Origin: an uncultured Eubacteriales bacterium
GTDB lineage: Bacteria; Bacillota; Clostridia; Oscillospirales; CAG-272
Reading direction: 5' to 3'
NCBI GenBank assembly: GCA_934401725.1
Contig: CAKRSS010000002.1
Span: 1 to 64,000 of the forward strand
Length of the DNA: 64,000 nt
The position numbers and the translations under genes were made by a program. Below are positions 1-7,975 of this stretch, one piece after another. Below the pieces are notes generated by a model that was not told the origin of the DNA, did not search any database, and saw only the letters and a list, made by a program, of their open reading frames with translations. Position 1 is the stretch's first letter. Each line of letters begins with the position of its first letter.

Positions 1-2
1 GT

Positions 3-1241
3 GTTAAGATAATCGGCACCGACTGCGACGCCATCGAGCGCGCCGAGAACCGCGATGTGTTCGAAAAGCTGCTGCTTGACCTCGGAATCCCCGAGCCACG
101 CGGCAAGGCGGTGACAAAAATCGAGGACGGCGTCAGAGTTGCGGACGAGATCGGCTACCCTGTTCTGGTGCGCCCCTCCTTCGTGCTGGGCGGTCGCGCT
201 ATGCAGATAGTCGCCGACGAGGCGGGACTGCGGCACTACCTCAAGACTGCTGTTGAAATTGACGAAGAGCGGCCGGTGCTTGTCGACAAGTACATCGTCG
301 GCAAGGAGGTTGAGGTCGACGCGATATGCGACGGGCACGACGTCTTTGTGCCCGGTATCATGGAGCTTGTCGAGCGTACGGGCATACACAGCGGCGACAG
401 CATCAGCGTCTACCCGCCGTTCAGCATATCGGATAAGGTCAAGGGCGTGATACTCCAGTACGCCAAGCGGCTTGGCCTTGCCATCGGCATACGCGGACTG
501 TTCAATATTCAGTTCATAGTCGACAGGAACGACCAGGTGTTTATCATCGAAGTAAACCCGCGCTCCTCTCGGACCGTGCCATTCCTCTCGAAGGCGACCG
601 GCTACAGCCTCGCCGACATCGCAACCGAGGTCATACTCGGCAAGTCGCTCAAGGAGCAGGGGATATTCACAATCTACCCCGACGAGAGAGCGCGCCACTA
701 TGTCAAGGTCCCCGTCTTCTCGTTCAGCAAGATAACCGGCGTCGACGCTTCGCTCTCGCCCGAAATGAAGTCGACAGGCGAGGCAATCGGCTATGACGAC
801 CGCCTCAACCGCGCGCTGTACAAGGCGCTCCAGGCGTCGGGCATGAAGCTGCACAACTACGGAACCGTGTTCGTCACGGTTTGCGATGCCGACAAGCCGG
901 AGGCGCTGCCGCTTATCCGCCGCTTCTACAACCTCGGCTTCAACATCGAGGCAACCGAGGGCACGGCGCTCTTCCTTAAGCACAACGGCATACGCACGCG
1001 CATTCTGCGCAAAATAGGCGAGGGCTCGGACGACATACAGAACGCCCTCTGCCAGGGACACATCACCTATGTCGTAAACACCGGCGACGTTTCGGTGTCG
1101 GCGCAGAACAGCGACGGCTACCGTATCCGCCAGATCGCGACAGAAAACAATATCACGATGTTCACATCACTCGATACCGTCCGCGTCCTGCTCGACGTTC
1201 TCGAGGAAACGACATTCGCCGTATCGACCATCGATTCTTAA
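3..1241 (+). CDS. carB: Carbamoyl-phosphate synthase large subunit, C-terminal part (5' end outside window)
   Basis: The frame is open from base 3, so the gene enters from the left; the GTG at 57 is an internal valine codon, not a start. About 412 residues are present of a protein usually near 1,070. They are the second ATP-grasp half, which phosphorylates carbamate to carbamoyl phosphate (metal-binding stretch 'FIIEVNPRSSR' near base 545), and the C-terminal MGS-like allosteric domain ('YGTVFVTV' near base 860). It is the first gene seen of a pyrimidine operon, with 11 bases to pyrK and an AAGGAGG between them. Family assignment is secure; the allosteric effector cannot be read from sequence. 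Confidence 0.96.
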   Translation, partial: VKIIGTDCDAIERAENRDVFEKLLLDLGIPEPRGKAVTKIEDGVRVADEIGYPVLVRPSFVLGGRAMQIVADEAGLRHYLKTAVEIDEERPVLVDKYIVGKEVEVDAICDGHDVFVPGIMELVERTGIHSGDSISVYPPFSISDKVKGVILQYAKRLGLAIGIRGLFNIQFIVDRNDQVFIIEVNPRSSRTVPFLSKATGYSLADIATEVILGKSLKEQGIFTIYPDERARHYVKVPVFSFSKITGVDASLSPEMKSTGEAIGYDDRLNRALYKALQASGMKLHNYGTVFVTVCDADKPEALPLIRRFYNLGFNIEATEGTALFLKHNGIRTRILRKIGEGSDDIQNALCQGHITYVVNTGDVSVSAQNSDGYRIRQIATENNITMFTSLDTVRVLLDVLEETTFAVSTIDS

Positions 1242-1252
1242 AGGAGGCGTCG

Positions 1253-1984
1253 ATGAAGCAAGTATTTTATGAAGTGACCGGCAACCGTCAACTGGTGCCG
1301 GGGATATTCGAGCTGAGGCTTACCGGAGACACGTCGGCGGTCGTGCGGCCGGGGCAGTTTGTCAACCTGAAGATCGACGGCTGCTATCTGCGCCGCCCGC
1401 TGTCGGTGTGTGACCGGCGCGACGACGGCCTGACGCTCATTTACAAGGTCGTCGGCCGCGGAACCGAAATACTGTCGGAAATGAAAGCAGGCGCTGTTAT
1501 CGACACGCTGTCGGGGCTCGGAAACGGATTTGACGTGAGCGCGTCGGGCGAGTGGCCGCTGCTTGTCGGTGGCGGCGTCGGCGTGCCGCCTATGTACTGG
1601 CTGTGCCGCGAGCTTATAGACTGCGGCAGGCAGGTGACGGTGGTGCTCGGCTTCAATTGTGCCCCGGAGGTGTTCTATCGCGAGAAATTTGAGGCACTCG
1701 GCGCGCGCGTCATTGTTACGACGGCGGACGGCAGCGCCGGTGTGCGCGGCTTTGTCACCGATGCGGTGAGAATGCTGGATTACACCTATTTTTACGCCTG
1801 CGGCCCCGAGCCCATGTTCCGGGCGCTCGACGCAGTTGTCAAGACCGAGGGCGAGTACAGCTTTGAGGCGCGCATGGGCTGCGGCTTCGGCGCTTGTATG
1901 GGCTGCTCCTGCAAAACCAAATACGGCTACAAAAGAATCTGCCGCGACGGACCCGTCATGCGGCGGGAGGAGGTAATATGGTGA
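1253..1984 (+). CDS. pyrK: Dihydroorotate dehydrogenase electron-transfer subunit PyrK
   Basis: A 243-residue FAD/[2Fe-2S] subunit that passes electrons from dihydroorotate oxidation in PyrD to NAD+. Visible features are the ferredoxin-reductase FAD motif 'YLRRPLSVCDR' (about residues 43-53), a glycine-rich nucleotide loop 'GGGVGVPP' (about 103-110), and the C-terminal cysteine cluster 'CGFGACMGCSC' plus one more Cys that ligates the iron-sulfur centre. ATG at 1253 sits 5 bases after AAGGAGG. Its stop overlaps the pyrD start, so the two subunits are translationally coupled. Presence of PyrK means the partner is the NAD-dependent type 1B enzyme. Confidence 0.95.
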   Translation: MKQVFYEVTGNRQLVPGIFELRLTGDTSAVVRPGQFVNLKIDGCYLRRPLSVCDRRDDGLTLIYKVVGRGTEILSEMKAGAVIDTLSGLGNGFDVSASGEWPLLVGGGVGVPPMYWLCRELIDCGRQVTVVLGFNCAPEVFYREKFEALGARVIVTTADGSAGVRGFVTDAVRMLDYTYFYACGPEPMFRALDAVVKTEGEYSFEARMGCGFGACMGCSCKTKYGYKRICRDGPVMRREEVIW

Positions 1985-2895
1985 GCACGGCTGTAACGCT
2001 CTCGGGCTGGGAGCTTGATAACCCCGTCATTCCGGCAAGCGGCACGTTTGGGTATGGCCTCGAGTTTGCCGAGCTTTACGACATAAACCGCCTCGGTACT
2101 TTCTCGTTCAAGGGCACGACCGAGGAGGCGCGATTCGGCAACCCGCTGCCGCGGATTGCCGAATCCACGGCAGGCATAATAAACTCGATAGGGCTTCAGA
2201 ATCCCGGCGCGGATCACGTCATAGCGCACGAGCTGCCGGAGCTCAAAAAGGTCTTTCACAAAAAAGTGATAGCCAACATCGGCGGCGCAACCACGGATGA
2301 ATACGTCCGCCTCGCCGACCGATTCAGTCGTGAGGAGCAGGTGGGGCTGCTCGAGATAAACATCAGCTGCCCTAACGTCAAGCACGGAGGCATGGCGATG
2401 GGGACGTCTCCCGAACTTGCCTATGAGGTGACGCGCGCCGTCAAGGCCGTGGCGGGCAAGCCGGTATATATGAAGCTCTCGCCCAACGTGACGGACATAA
2501 CCTGCATCGCGCGCGCCTGCGAGGAGGGCGGAGCCGACGGCATCAGCATGATAAACACGCTGACAGGTATGCGGATTGACCCGGCGCGCCGCCGCCCGGT
2601 CATAGCGAACAAAATAGCCGGATACGCAGGTCCGGCGCTGTTCCCGGTCGCGCTGGCGATGGTGTGGCGCGTGTATGAAGCGGTGAGCATCCCCATCATC
2701 GGTATGGGCGGAGTCAGCACAGCCGAGGATGTAATCGAGATGATGCTTGCCGGTGCGACGGCTGTCGAGGTCGGTGCCGCCAACCTGCTCGACCCCTACG
2801 CCTCGCTGCGCATAGTCGAGGAGCTGCCCGCGGTCATGAAAAAATACGGAATCGAAAATCTCAGAGATATAACAGGAGGAGCACACAATGGATAA
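1978..2895 (+). CDS. pyrD: Dihydroorotate dehydrogenase, catalytic subunit (type 1B)
   Basis: A 305-residue FMN barrel oxidising dihydroorotate to orotate. The catalytic Cys lies in 'NISCPNVKHGG' (near base 2360), and C-terminal phosphate-binding glycines lie in 'IIGMGGVSTAEDV'. The frame extends further upstream, but ATG at 1978 is chosen because AGGAGG lies just before it and it overlaps the pyrK stop by 7 bases (ATGGTGA). The end overlaps pyrF by 8 bases. Operon position between pyrK and pyrF fits the usual Firmicute order. Confidence 0.95.
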   Translation: MVSTAVTLSGWELDNPVIPASGTFGYGLEFAELYDINRLGTFSFKGTTEEARFGNPLPRIAESTAGIINSIGLQNPGADHVIAHELPELKKVFHKKVIANIGGATTDEYVRLADRFSREEQVGLLEINISCPNVKHGGMAMGTSPELAYEVTRAVKAVAGKPVYMKLSPNVTDITCIARACEEGGADGISMINTLTGMRIDPARRRPVIANKIAGYAGPALFPVALAMVWRVYEAVSIPIIGMGGVSTAEDVIEMMLAGATAVEVGAANLLDPYASLRIVEELPAVMKKYGIENLRDITGGAHNG

Positions 2896-3589
2896 CAAGG
2901 TCATAATTGCGCTGGATTTTGACAGCGCGCAGAAGGTTTACGGATTTCTCAACAAATTCGGAGACCGCGAGCTTTTTGTCAAGGTCGGCATGGAGCTGTA
3001 CTATGCGGAAGGCCCCACGATAATCCGCGAGATTAAAAAGCGCGGCCACAAAATCTTCCTCGACCTCAAGCTGCACGACATTCCGAACACTGTAAAGAAG
3101 GCCATGCACGTGCTGTCCGGTCTTGATGTTGACATGTGCAATCTTCACGCCTCGGGTACGCGCGAGATGATGGAGGCGGCGCTCGAGGGACTTACGCGCG
3201 CGGACGGCAGCCGCCCGCTGCTCATCGCGGTGACGCAGCTGACCAGCACCGACGAGCGCGCGCTGCACGAGGAGCTGCTTATCGAGCGCCCGATGAAAGA
3301 GGTCGTTATGTCCTATGCGGCGCGGGCCAAGGATGCCGGGCTTGACGGCGTGGTCTGCTCGCCGATGGAATCCGCCGCGGCGCACGAGAGATGCGGCAGT
3401 GGCTTTCTGACAGTGACGCCCGGCGTACGTTTTGCAGACGGCGACAAGGGCGATCAGAAGCGCGTCATGACGCCCGCCGAGGCACGCAGAATCGGCTCGG
3501 ACTACATCGTCGTCGGCCGTCCGATAACGGCGGCAGCTGACCCGGTAGCGGCATATGACCGCTGTGTAAGCGAATTTTCCGGTAACTGA
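2888..3589 (+). CDS. pyrF: Orotidine 5'-phosphate decarboxylase
   Basis: A 233-residue type-1 OMP decarboxylase giving UMP. The catalytic Lys/Asp array is visible as 'FLDLKLHDIPNTV' (DxKxxD motif, near base 3056), and the phosphate-binding end as 'YIVVGRPIT'. The N-terminal 'IIALDFDSAQ' is typical. ATG at 2888 overlaps the pyrD stop and is preceded by AGGAGG (2874-2879). pyrE follows after 7 bases. Length is normal for the family. Confidence 0.96.
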   Translation: MDNKVIIALDFDSAQKVYGFLNKFGDRELFVKVGMELYYAEGPTIIREIKKRGHKIFLDLKLHDIPNTVKKAMHVLSGLDVDMCNLHASGTREMMEAALEGLTRADGSRPLLIAVTQLTSTDERALHEELLIERPMKEVVMSYAARAKDAGLDGVVCSPMESAAAHERCGSGFLTVTPGVRFADGDKGDQKRVMTPAEARRIGSDYIVVGRPITAAADPVAAYDRCVSEFSGN

Positions 3590-3596
3590 GGAGGAT

Positions 3597-4244
3597 ATGA
3601 TAGTGGAAGCAACAAACGAACGCATAGCACGCGAGCTATTGTCGATCCGCGCGGTATTTTTCCGTCCGAACGAGCCGTTCACCTGGGCGAGCGGCATAAA
3701 AAGCCCGGTTTACTGCGATAACCGACTTATTCTTACCGCGCCCGAAGTCAGAGGCGACGTCGAGCACGCCATAGCCGAGACGGTAAAGCGCGAATATCCC
3801 GACACAGAGGTGCTCATGGGAACCTCGACTGCGGGAATCGCACATGCCGCCATTGCGGCTGAAATACTCGGCCTCCCCATGGGATATGTCCGCTCGGGAG
3901 CCAAGGATCACGGTCGTCAGAATCAGATTGAGGGGCGGCTGGAGCCGGGGCAGAAGGTCGTCGTGATTGAGGATCTTATCTCGACCGCAGGAAGTGTGCT
4001 CGAGGTTGTCGAGGTGCTGCGCGCTGCCGGTGCCGAGGTGCTCGGAATCGTGAGCATATTCACCTACGGCATGAAAAAGGGACTCGACAGACTCGCCGCG
4101 GCCGGCGTGCGCAACGTCAGCCTTACCGATTTTGACACCGTTGCCCGCATTGCCGGAGAGCAGGGCTACATCGCGCCCACGGACGTCCGCCGCCTGCTCG
4201 CCTTCCGCGACAATCCCTCGGACGAGAGCTGGATAGGAGCGTGA
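3597..4244 (+). CDS. pyrE: Orotate phosphoribosyltransferase
   Basis: A 215-residue phosphoribosyltransferase joining orotate to PRPP. The PRPP loop is 'VVVIEDLISTAGSV' (near base 3958), and the substrate region includes 'WASGIKSPVYCDNR'. ATG at 3597 follows GAGGAT 7 bases behind the pyrF stop. The stop TGA (4242-4244) shares a base with an ATG at 4244, which looks like the start for pyrB but is in the wrong frame for it. Confidence 0.95.
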   Translation: MIVEATNERIARELLSIRAVFFRPNEPFTWASGIKSPVYCDNRLILTAPEVRGDVEHAIAETVKREYPDTEVLMGTSTAGIAHAAIAAEILGLPMGYVRSGAKDHGRQNQIEGRLEPGQKVVVIEDLISTAGSVLEVVEVLRAAGAEVLGIVSIFTYGMKKGLDRLAAAGVRNVSLTDFDTVARIAGEQGYIAPTDVRRLLAFRDNPSDESWIGA

Positions 4245-4250
4245 TGACAT

Positions 4251-5336
4251 ATCAAAAACGTAATTGATATTCTTGACCTGTCAGTCGGCGAGATTGACCG
4301 GCTTATCGAGACCGCGGAGGACATTTCGGCAAATCCTCAGAAATACGATGACGCGATGAAGCACCGCACGCTTGCGGCGCTGTTTTTCGAACCGTCGACG
4401 CGTACGCGGCTCAGCTTTGAGTCGGCGATGCTGTCGCTCGGCGGCAATGTCATAGGCTTTTCCGACGCCGCCACCTGCTCGGCGACCAAGGGAGAAACGC
4501 TGGCGGACACCGTCACCGTCGTGTCGGGCTACGCCGACATTATCGCCATGCGTCACCCCAAAGAGGGCGCGCCGATTGTGGCGTGCGAGCATGCATATGT
4601 TCCCGTCATAAACGCTGGCGACGGCGGGCATTATCACCCCACTCAGACGCTCGCCGACCTGCTTACGATAAAGCATGAAAAGGGAAGGCTCGACAACCTG
4701 ACCGTCGGCTTCTGCGGAGACCTCAAGTACGGCAGAACCGTCCACTCACTCATAGACGCCATGGCGCGCTATCCCGGTATTCGCTTTGTCCTGATTTCTC
4801 CGGACGAGCTGAAGCTGCCCGATTTTGTGCTCGACGGCACCATCCGGCGGCACGGAATTCCGTTTGTCGAGAGCGCCTCGCTCGAGAGTGAGATAGGCGG
4901 GCTTGACATTCTGTACATGACGCGCGTCCAAAAGGAGCGCTTTGACGACCTTGGGACTTATGACCGGCTTAAAGACGTCTACATCCTGACCGAGGAAAAA
5001 ATGAAGATGGCCAGGTCCGACATGATAGTCATGCACCCGCTGCCTCGCGTCAACGAAATTCCCGCATCCATCGACCGCGACCCGCGCGCCTGCTATTTCA
5101 AGCAGACCGTCAACGGTAAGCTGATGCGCATGGCGCTCATACTAAAGCTCTTTGCCGAGCGCGAGCTGCCCGACGTTGACAGAAGAAAGGGAAGCCCCGC
5201 CGCGTACGACGGAGTGTGCCGGAATGTGCACTGCATCACCGCCTCTGAGCGCTGGCTCGAGCCCGGCTTCTACCGTGACCCGGACGGCGTCCTCCACTGC
5301 GCCTACTGCGACGCGGTTGTCACTGAGAACGAATAA
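4251..5336 (+). CDS. pyrB: Aspartate carbamoyltransferase with C-terminal PyrI-like zinc tail; start codon anomalous
   Basis: Forms carbamoyl aspartate. The carbamoyl-phosphate loop 'FFEPSTRTRLSFESAM' begins near base 4386; later motifs are 'DGGHYHPTQTLADL' and 'HPLPRVNEI'. The catalytic chain ends near 'LMRMALILKLFAE'; about 55 extra residues follow with C-x4-C (from base 5217) and C-x2-C, the cysteine pattern and local sequence of the PyrI zinc domain, but without PyrI's nucleotide-binding domain. The first in-frame ATG (4356) would remove about 35 conserved N-terminal residues. Coding similarity reaches back to about 4251, where the codon is ATC; the ATG at 4244 is one frame off and stops after seven codons. 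Either a near-cognate AUC start or a one-base change in the A5 run (4254-4258) explains this. Family assignment is secure, the start is not. Confidence 0.9.
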   Translation: MKNVIDILDLSVGEIDRLIETAEDISANPQKYDDAMKHRTLAALFFEPSTRTRLSFESAMLSLGGNVIGFSDAATCSATKGETLADTVTVVSGYADIIAMRHPKEGAPIVACEHAYVPVINAGDGGHYHPTQTLADLLTIKHEKGRLDNLTVGFCGDLKYGRTVHSLIDAMARYPGIRFVLISPDELKLPDFVLDGTIRRHGIPFVESASLESEIGGLDILYMTRVQKERFDDLGTYDRLKDVYILTEEKMKMARSDMIVMHPLPRVNEIPASIDRDPRACYFKQTVNGKLMRMALILKLFAERELPDVDRRKGSPAAYDGVCRNVHCITASERWLEPGFYRDPDGVLHCAYCDAVVTENE

Positions 5337-5379
5337 AAGCATCAAAGACCCCGGATTTCCGGGGTCTTTGATGCTTTCA
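5336..5379 (+). terminator. Rho-independent terminator of the pyr operon
   Basis: About 20-bp perfect inverted repeat (left arm from 5336, right arm to 5377, 2-base centre between them) directly after the pyrB stop. Core is GACCCCGGA/TCCGGGGTC. Symmetric, so it may work in both directions; the T run is only three bases. Confidence 0.85.
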
Positions 5380-5395
5380 CACAAAATTCATATTT

Positions 5396-5424
5396 TTGTT
5401 CCCGTTACGACACATACTTATTAT
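5396..5424 (+). promoter_or_regulatory. Possible sigma-A promoter for ftsH
   Basis: TTGTTC, 17 bases, TATTAT, about 38 bases before the ftsH start. A moderate match in an AT-rich gap that follows the pyr terminator, so an independent promoter is expected here. Confidence 0.4.
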
Positions 5425-5462
5425 ACAATCTGAAATACATACATTAAGGAGAAAAACACGAC

Positions 5463-7286
5463 ATGAAAGAAGTAAAATCCCCACGCAAGCCGTTGTTGTA
5501 TTACTACATTATCGTTCTGATGGTGATACTGTTTTTTAACATGGTAGTCTCGCCGCTGCTGACGAGCGTAAAGGTGCAGGAGGTCGATTACGGAACCTTC
5601 ATGAAGATGATTGAGGAGAAGAACATCGGCAGCGTCGAAGTCAATGACTCCGAGATAGTCTTCACAGACAAGGAAGAAAAGCAGATATACAAGACGGGCG
5701 CTATGAACGATCCCGGCCTTACCGACCGTCTTTATGGTTGTGGAGCGCCATTCTCCAGCAGTACTGATAAGACCATGTCCCCGCTGCTAAGTCTCTTCCT
5801 GACTGTCATACTTCCTATTCTGATATTCTTCGGAATCGGACAGTATATGAGCAAAAAGCTGATGTCGCAGGCGGGCGGTCCCAACGCCATGGCCTTCGGT
5901 ATGGGTAAGAGCAACGCCAAGGTTTACGTTCCTTCGACGGACGGAATAAAGTTTGACGATGTCGCGGGCGAGGATGAGGCCAAGGAGAGCCTCGCCGAGG
6001 TCGTCGACTACCTGCACAACCCGCATAAATACACCGACGTCGGCGCGTCCATGCCCAAGGGCGTGCTGCTCGTAGGCCCTCCCGGCACAGGTAAGACTAT
6101 GCTCGCAAAGGCTGTCGCAGGCGAGGCGGGCGTGCCGTTCTTCTCCATTTCCGGCTCTGATTTTGTCGAAATGTTCGTCGGCATGGGCGCGTCCAAGGTG
6201 CGCGACCTGTTCCGTCAGGCCAAGGAGAAAGCCCCCTGCATCGTCTTTATCGACGAGATAGACGCGATAGGCAAAAAGCGCGAAGGCCAGCTCGGCGGCA
6301 ACGACGAGCGCGAGCAGACGCTCAACCAGCTCCTCACCGAAATGGACGGCTTTGAGGGCAACAACGGCGTCATAATACTCGCCGCCACCAACCGTCCCGA
6401 GTCGCTCGACCCGGCGCTGACGCGTCCCGGACGCTTTGACCGCCGGGTTCCCGTTGAGCTACCCGACCTTGCCGGACGCGAGGCCATTCTCCGCGTTCAT
6501 GCAAAGAAAATCAAGACTGCGGACAATGTTGACTTCCACACCATCGCCCGCATGGCGTCCGGAACCTCCGGCGCCGAGCTTGCGAATATCATAAACGAAG
6601 CGGCGCTGCGCGCCGTGCGCAGCGGGCGCACGGTCGTTGAGCAGGCAGATCTCGAGGAGAGCATCGAGGTTGTTATCGCGGGATACCAGAAGAAGAACGC
6701 CATCATGACGGATGCCGAAAAGAAGGTCGTGGCGTATCACGAGATAGGTCACGCGCTTGTGGCCGCGCTTCAGACTGATTCCGCGCCGGTTCAGAAGATA
6801 ACCATCATCCCGCGCACCTCGGGCGCGCTCGGCTATACGATGCAGGTCGAGCAAGGCGACAAGGTGCTGATGACCAAAAAGGAAATCGAGAACAAGATCG
6901 CCACCCTCACGGGTGGTCGCGCGGCAGAGGAGCTTATTTTCGGCGAGATTACGACCGGAGCCTCCAACGATATTGAGCAAGCAACCAAGCTCGCCCGCGC
7001 CATGATAACCCGCTACGGCATGACCGACGAGTTCGACATGGTGGCCATGGAAACGGTGACGAACCAGTACCTCGGCGGCGACACCACGCTTGCGTGCTCG
7101 GCAGATACGCAGAAGGAGATTGACCGAAAGGTTGTCGAGACGGTGCGTACACAGCACGAAAAAGCACGCCGCCTGCTCTCCGAGAATCGCGGCAAGCTCG
7201 ACGAGCTGGCATCCTTCCTCTACGAGAAGGAAACCATAACCGGCAGTGAATTCATGACCATCCTCAAGTCGGAGGAGGGTGAGTGA
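5463..7286 (+). CDS. ftsH: ATP-dependent zinc metalloprotease FtsH
   Basis: Membrane-bound AAA+ protease for quality control, 607 residues, normal length. Two membrane segments (about residues 12-32 and 105-125) flank a small outer domain. The AAA module has Walker A 'GPPGTGKT' (near base 6078), Walker B '[12 protein letters not shown]' and a second-region-of-homology 'RPGRFDR'. The zinc site is 'HEIGH' (near base 6740), with the third ligand region 'ASNDIEQAT'. ATG 5463 follows AAGGAG. The end overlaps the upstream part of the next gene's frame, with an SD inside the ftsH 3' end. Confidence 0.96.
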   Translation: MKEVKSPRKPLLYYYIIVLMVILFFNMVVSPLLTSVKVQEVDYGTFMKMIEEKNIGSVEVNDSEIVFTDKEEKQIYKTGAMNDPGLTDRLYGCGAPFSSSTDKTMSPLLSLFLTVILPILIFFGIGQYMSKKLMSQAGGPNAMAFGMGKSNAKVYVPSTDGIKFDDVAGEDEAKESLAEVVDYLHNPHKYTDVGASMPKGVLLVGPPGTGKTMLAKAVAGEAGVPFFSISGSDFVEMFVGMGASKVRDLFRQAKEKAPCIVFIDEIDAIGKKREGQLGGNDEREQTLNQLLTEMDGFEGNNGVIILAATNRPESLDPALTRPGRFDRRVPVELPDLAGREAILRVHAKKIKTADNVDFHTIARMASGTSGAELANIINEAALRAVRSGRTVVEQADLEESIEVVIAGYQKKNAIMTDAEKKVVAYHEIGHALVAALQTDSAPVQKITIIPRTSGALGYTMQVEQGDKVLMTKKEIENKIATLTGGRAAEELIFGEITTGASNDIEQATKLARAMITRYGMTDEFDMVAMETVTNQYLGGDTTLACSADTQKEIDRKVVETVRTQHEKARRLLSENRGKLDELASFLYEKETITGSEFMTILKSEEGE

Positions 7287-7287
7287 T

Positions 7288-7830
7288 ATGAGAAGACGTT
7301 CGGGCATTGACTGGCTCGCGTTAGTGCTCGGAATCCTGCTTACGGCGCTCGGAGTATTCACGCTTGTCCGCCCTGACGGAGCGCTGACGTGGGTCAGACT
7401 CGTGTACGGCCTCGGCGCTATCACAATGGGTGTGCGTGACGTGGTGGTATACATCCGCATAGCGCGCTTTACCGGATTCGGCCCTATGCTTTCGTTGATT
7501 TCGGGCATACTCAGCGTTATGTGCGGCGCTATGCTCGTCGCCAATCCCGGACTTAGCCGTCGGGCGCTGACGGTGCTGCTCCCGGTGTGGTTCATAGCCC
7601 ACTGCATATACGGCCTGACACATGCAGGCTTGATACGCCTCTCGGGACGGCGCGTACTTTATTTTGCCTCGCTCGTACTGAACATTCTCGGACTGATACT
7701 CGGTTTTCTCATGCTCCTCAGTCCCGCGCTGTCATTTATGACGCTCCGGGTCGTAGGCTACATGGTAGCGTTCTACCTCATCGTGTTCGGCGTCGAATAC
7801 GTTGTGTCGGCCTTTGACAGCTGGGATTGA
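7288..7830 (+). CDS. HdeD-like (DUF308) integral membrane protein
   Basis: A 180-residue hydrophobic protein with about six membrane segments and the short glycine-rich helix pairs typical of the HdeD/DUF308 family (for example 'LVLGILLTALGVFTLV' and 'LVLNILGLILGFLML'). Function in Firmicutes is not established. ATG at 7288 is preferred over the in-frame GTG at 7279 because GGAGGAGGG (7271-7279) sits 8 bases before it. Likely co-transcribed with ftsH, and ends at a strong terminator. Confidence 0.75.
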   Translation: MRRRSGIDWLALVLGILLTALGVFTLVRPDGALTWVRLVYGLGAITMGVRDVVVYIRIARFTGFGPMLSLISGILSVMCGAMLVANPGLSRRALTVLLPVWFIAHCIYGLTHAGLIRLSGRRVLYFASLVLNILGLILGFLMLLSPALSFMTLRVVGYMVAFYLIVFGVEYVVSAFDSWD

Positions 7831-7852
7831 TTATAATTGTCATAATTTTGAT

Positions 7853-7890
7853 GCCCCGGAGCCGATTGCGGCGGCTCCGGGGCGTTTTTG
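7853..7890 (+). terminator. Rho-independent terminator after the HdeD-like gene
   Basis: 12-bp G+C-rich arms (GCCCCGGAGCCG and CGGCTCCGGGGC), short loop, then GTTTTTG. It separates the ftsH unit from the accessory RyR unit. Confidence 0.9.
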
Positions 7891-7901
7891 TACGGTTTTT
7901 A

Positions 7902-7930
7902 TTGACAAGAGGACGGGGAAGAGATATAAT
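7902..7930 (+). promoter_or_regulatory. Consensus sigma-A promoter of the RyR-domain two-gene unit
   Basis: Perfect TTGACA (7902-7907), 17-base spacer, perfect TATAAT (7925-7930). Transcription should start near 7937, about 40 bases before the ATG at 7976. It lies between a terminator and the gene, so the two RyR genes form an independent unit expressed by the housekeeping sigma factor. Confidence 0.85.
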
Positions 7931-7975
7931 AATATTCGAAGATATTGACATTTTGGATTTTGGAGGATTATATCT

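Noticed and set aside
1927..2904. 325-residue minus-strand open frame opposite pyrD
   Set aside because: No SD, His/Arg-rich composition typical of an antisense shadow, and complete overlap with the clear pyrD gene.
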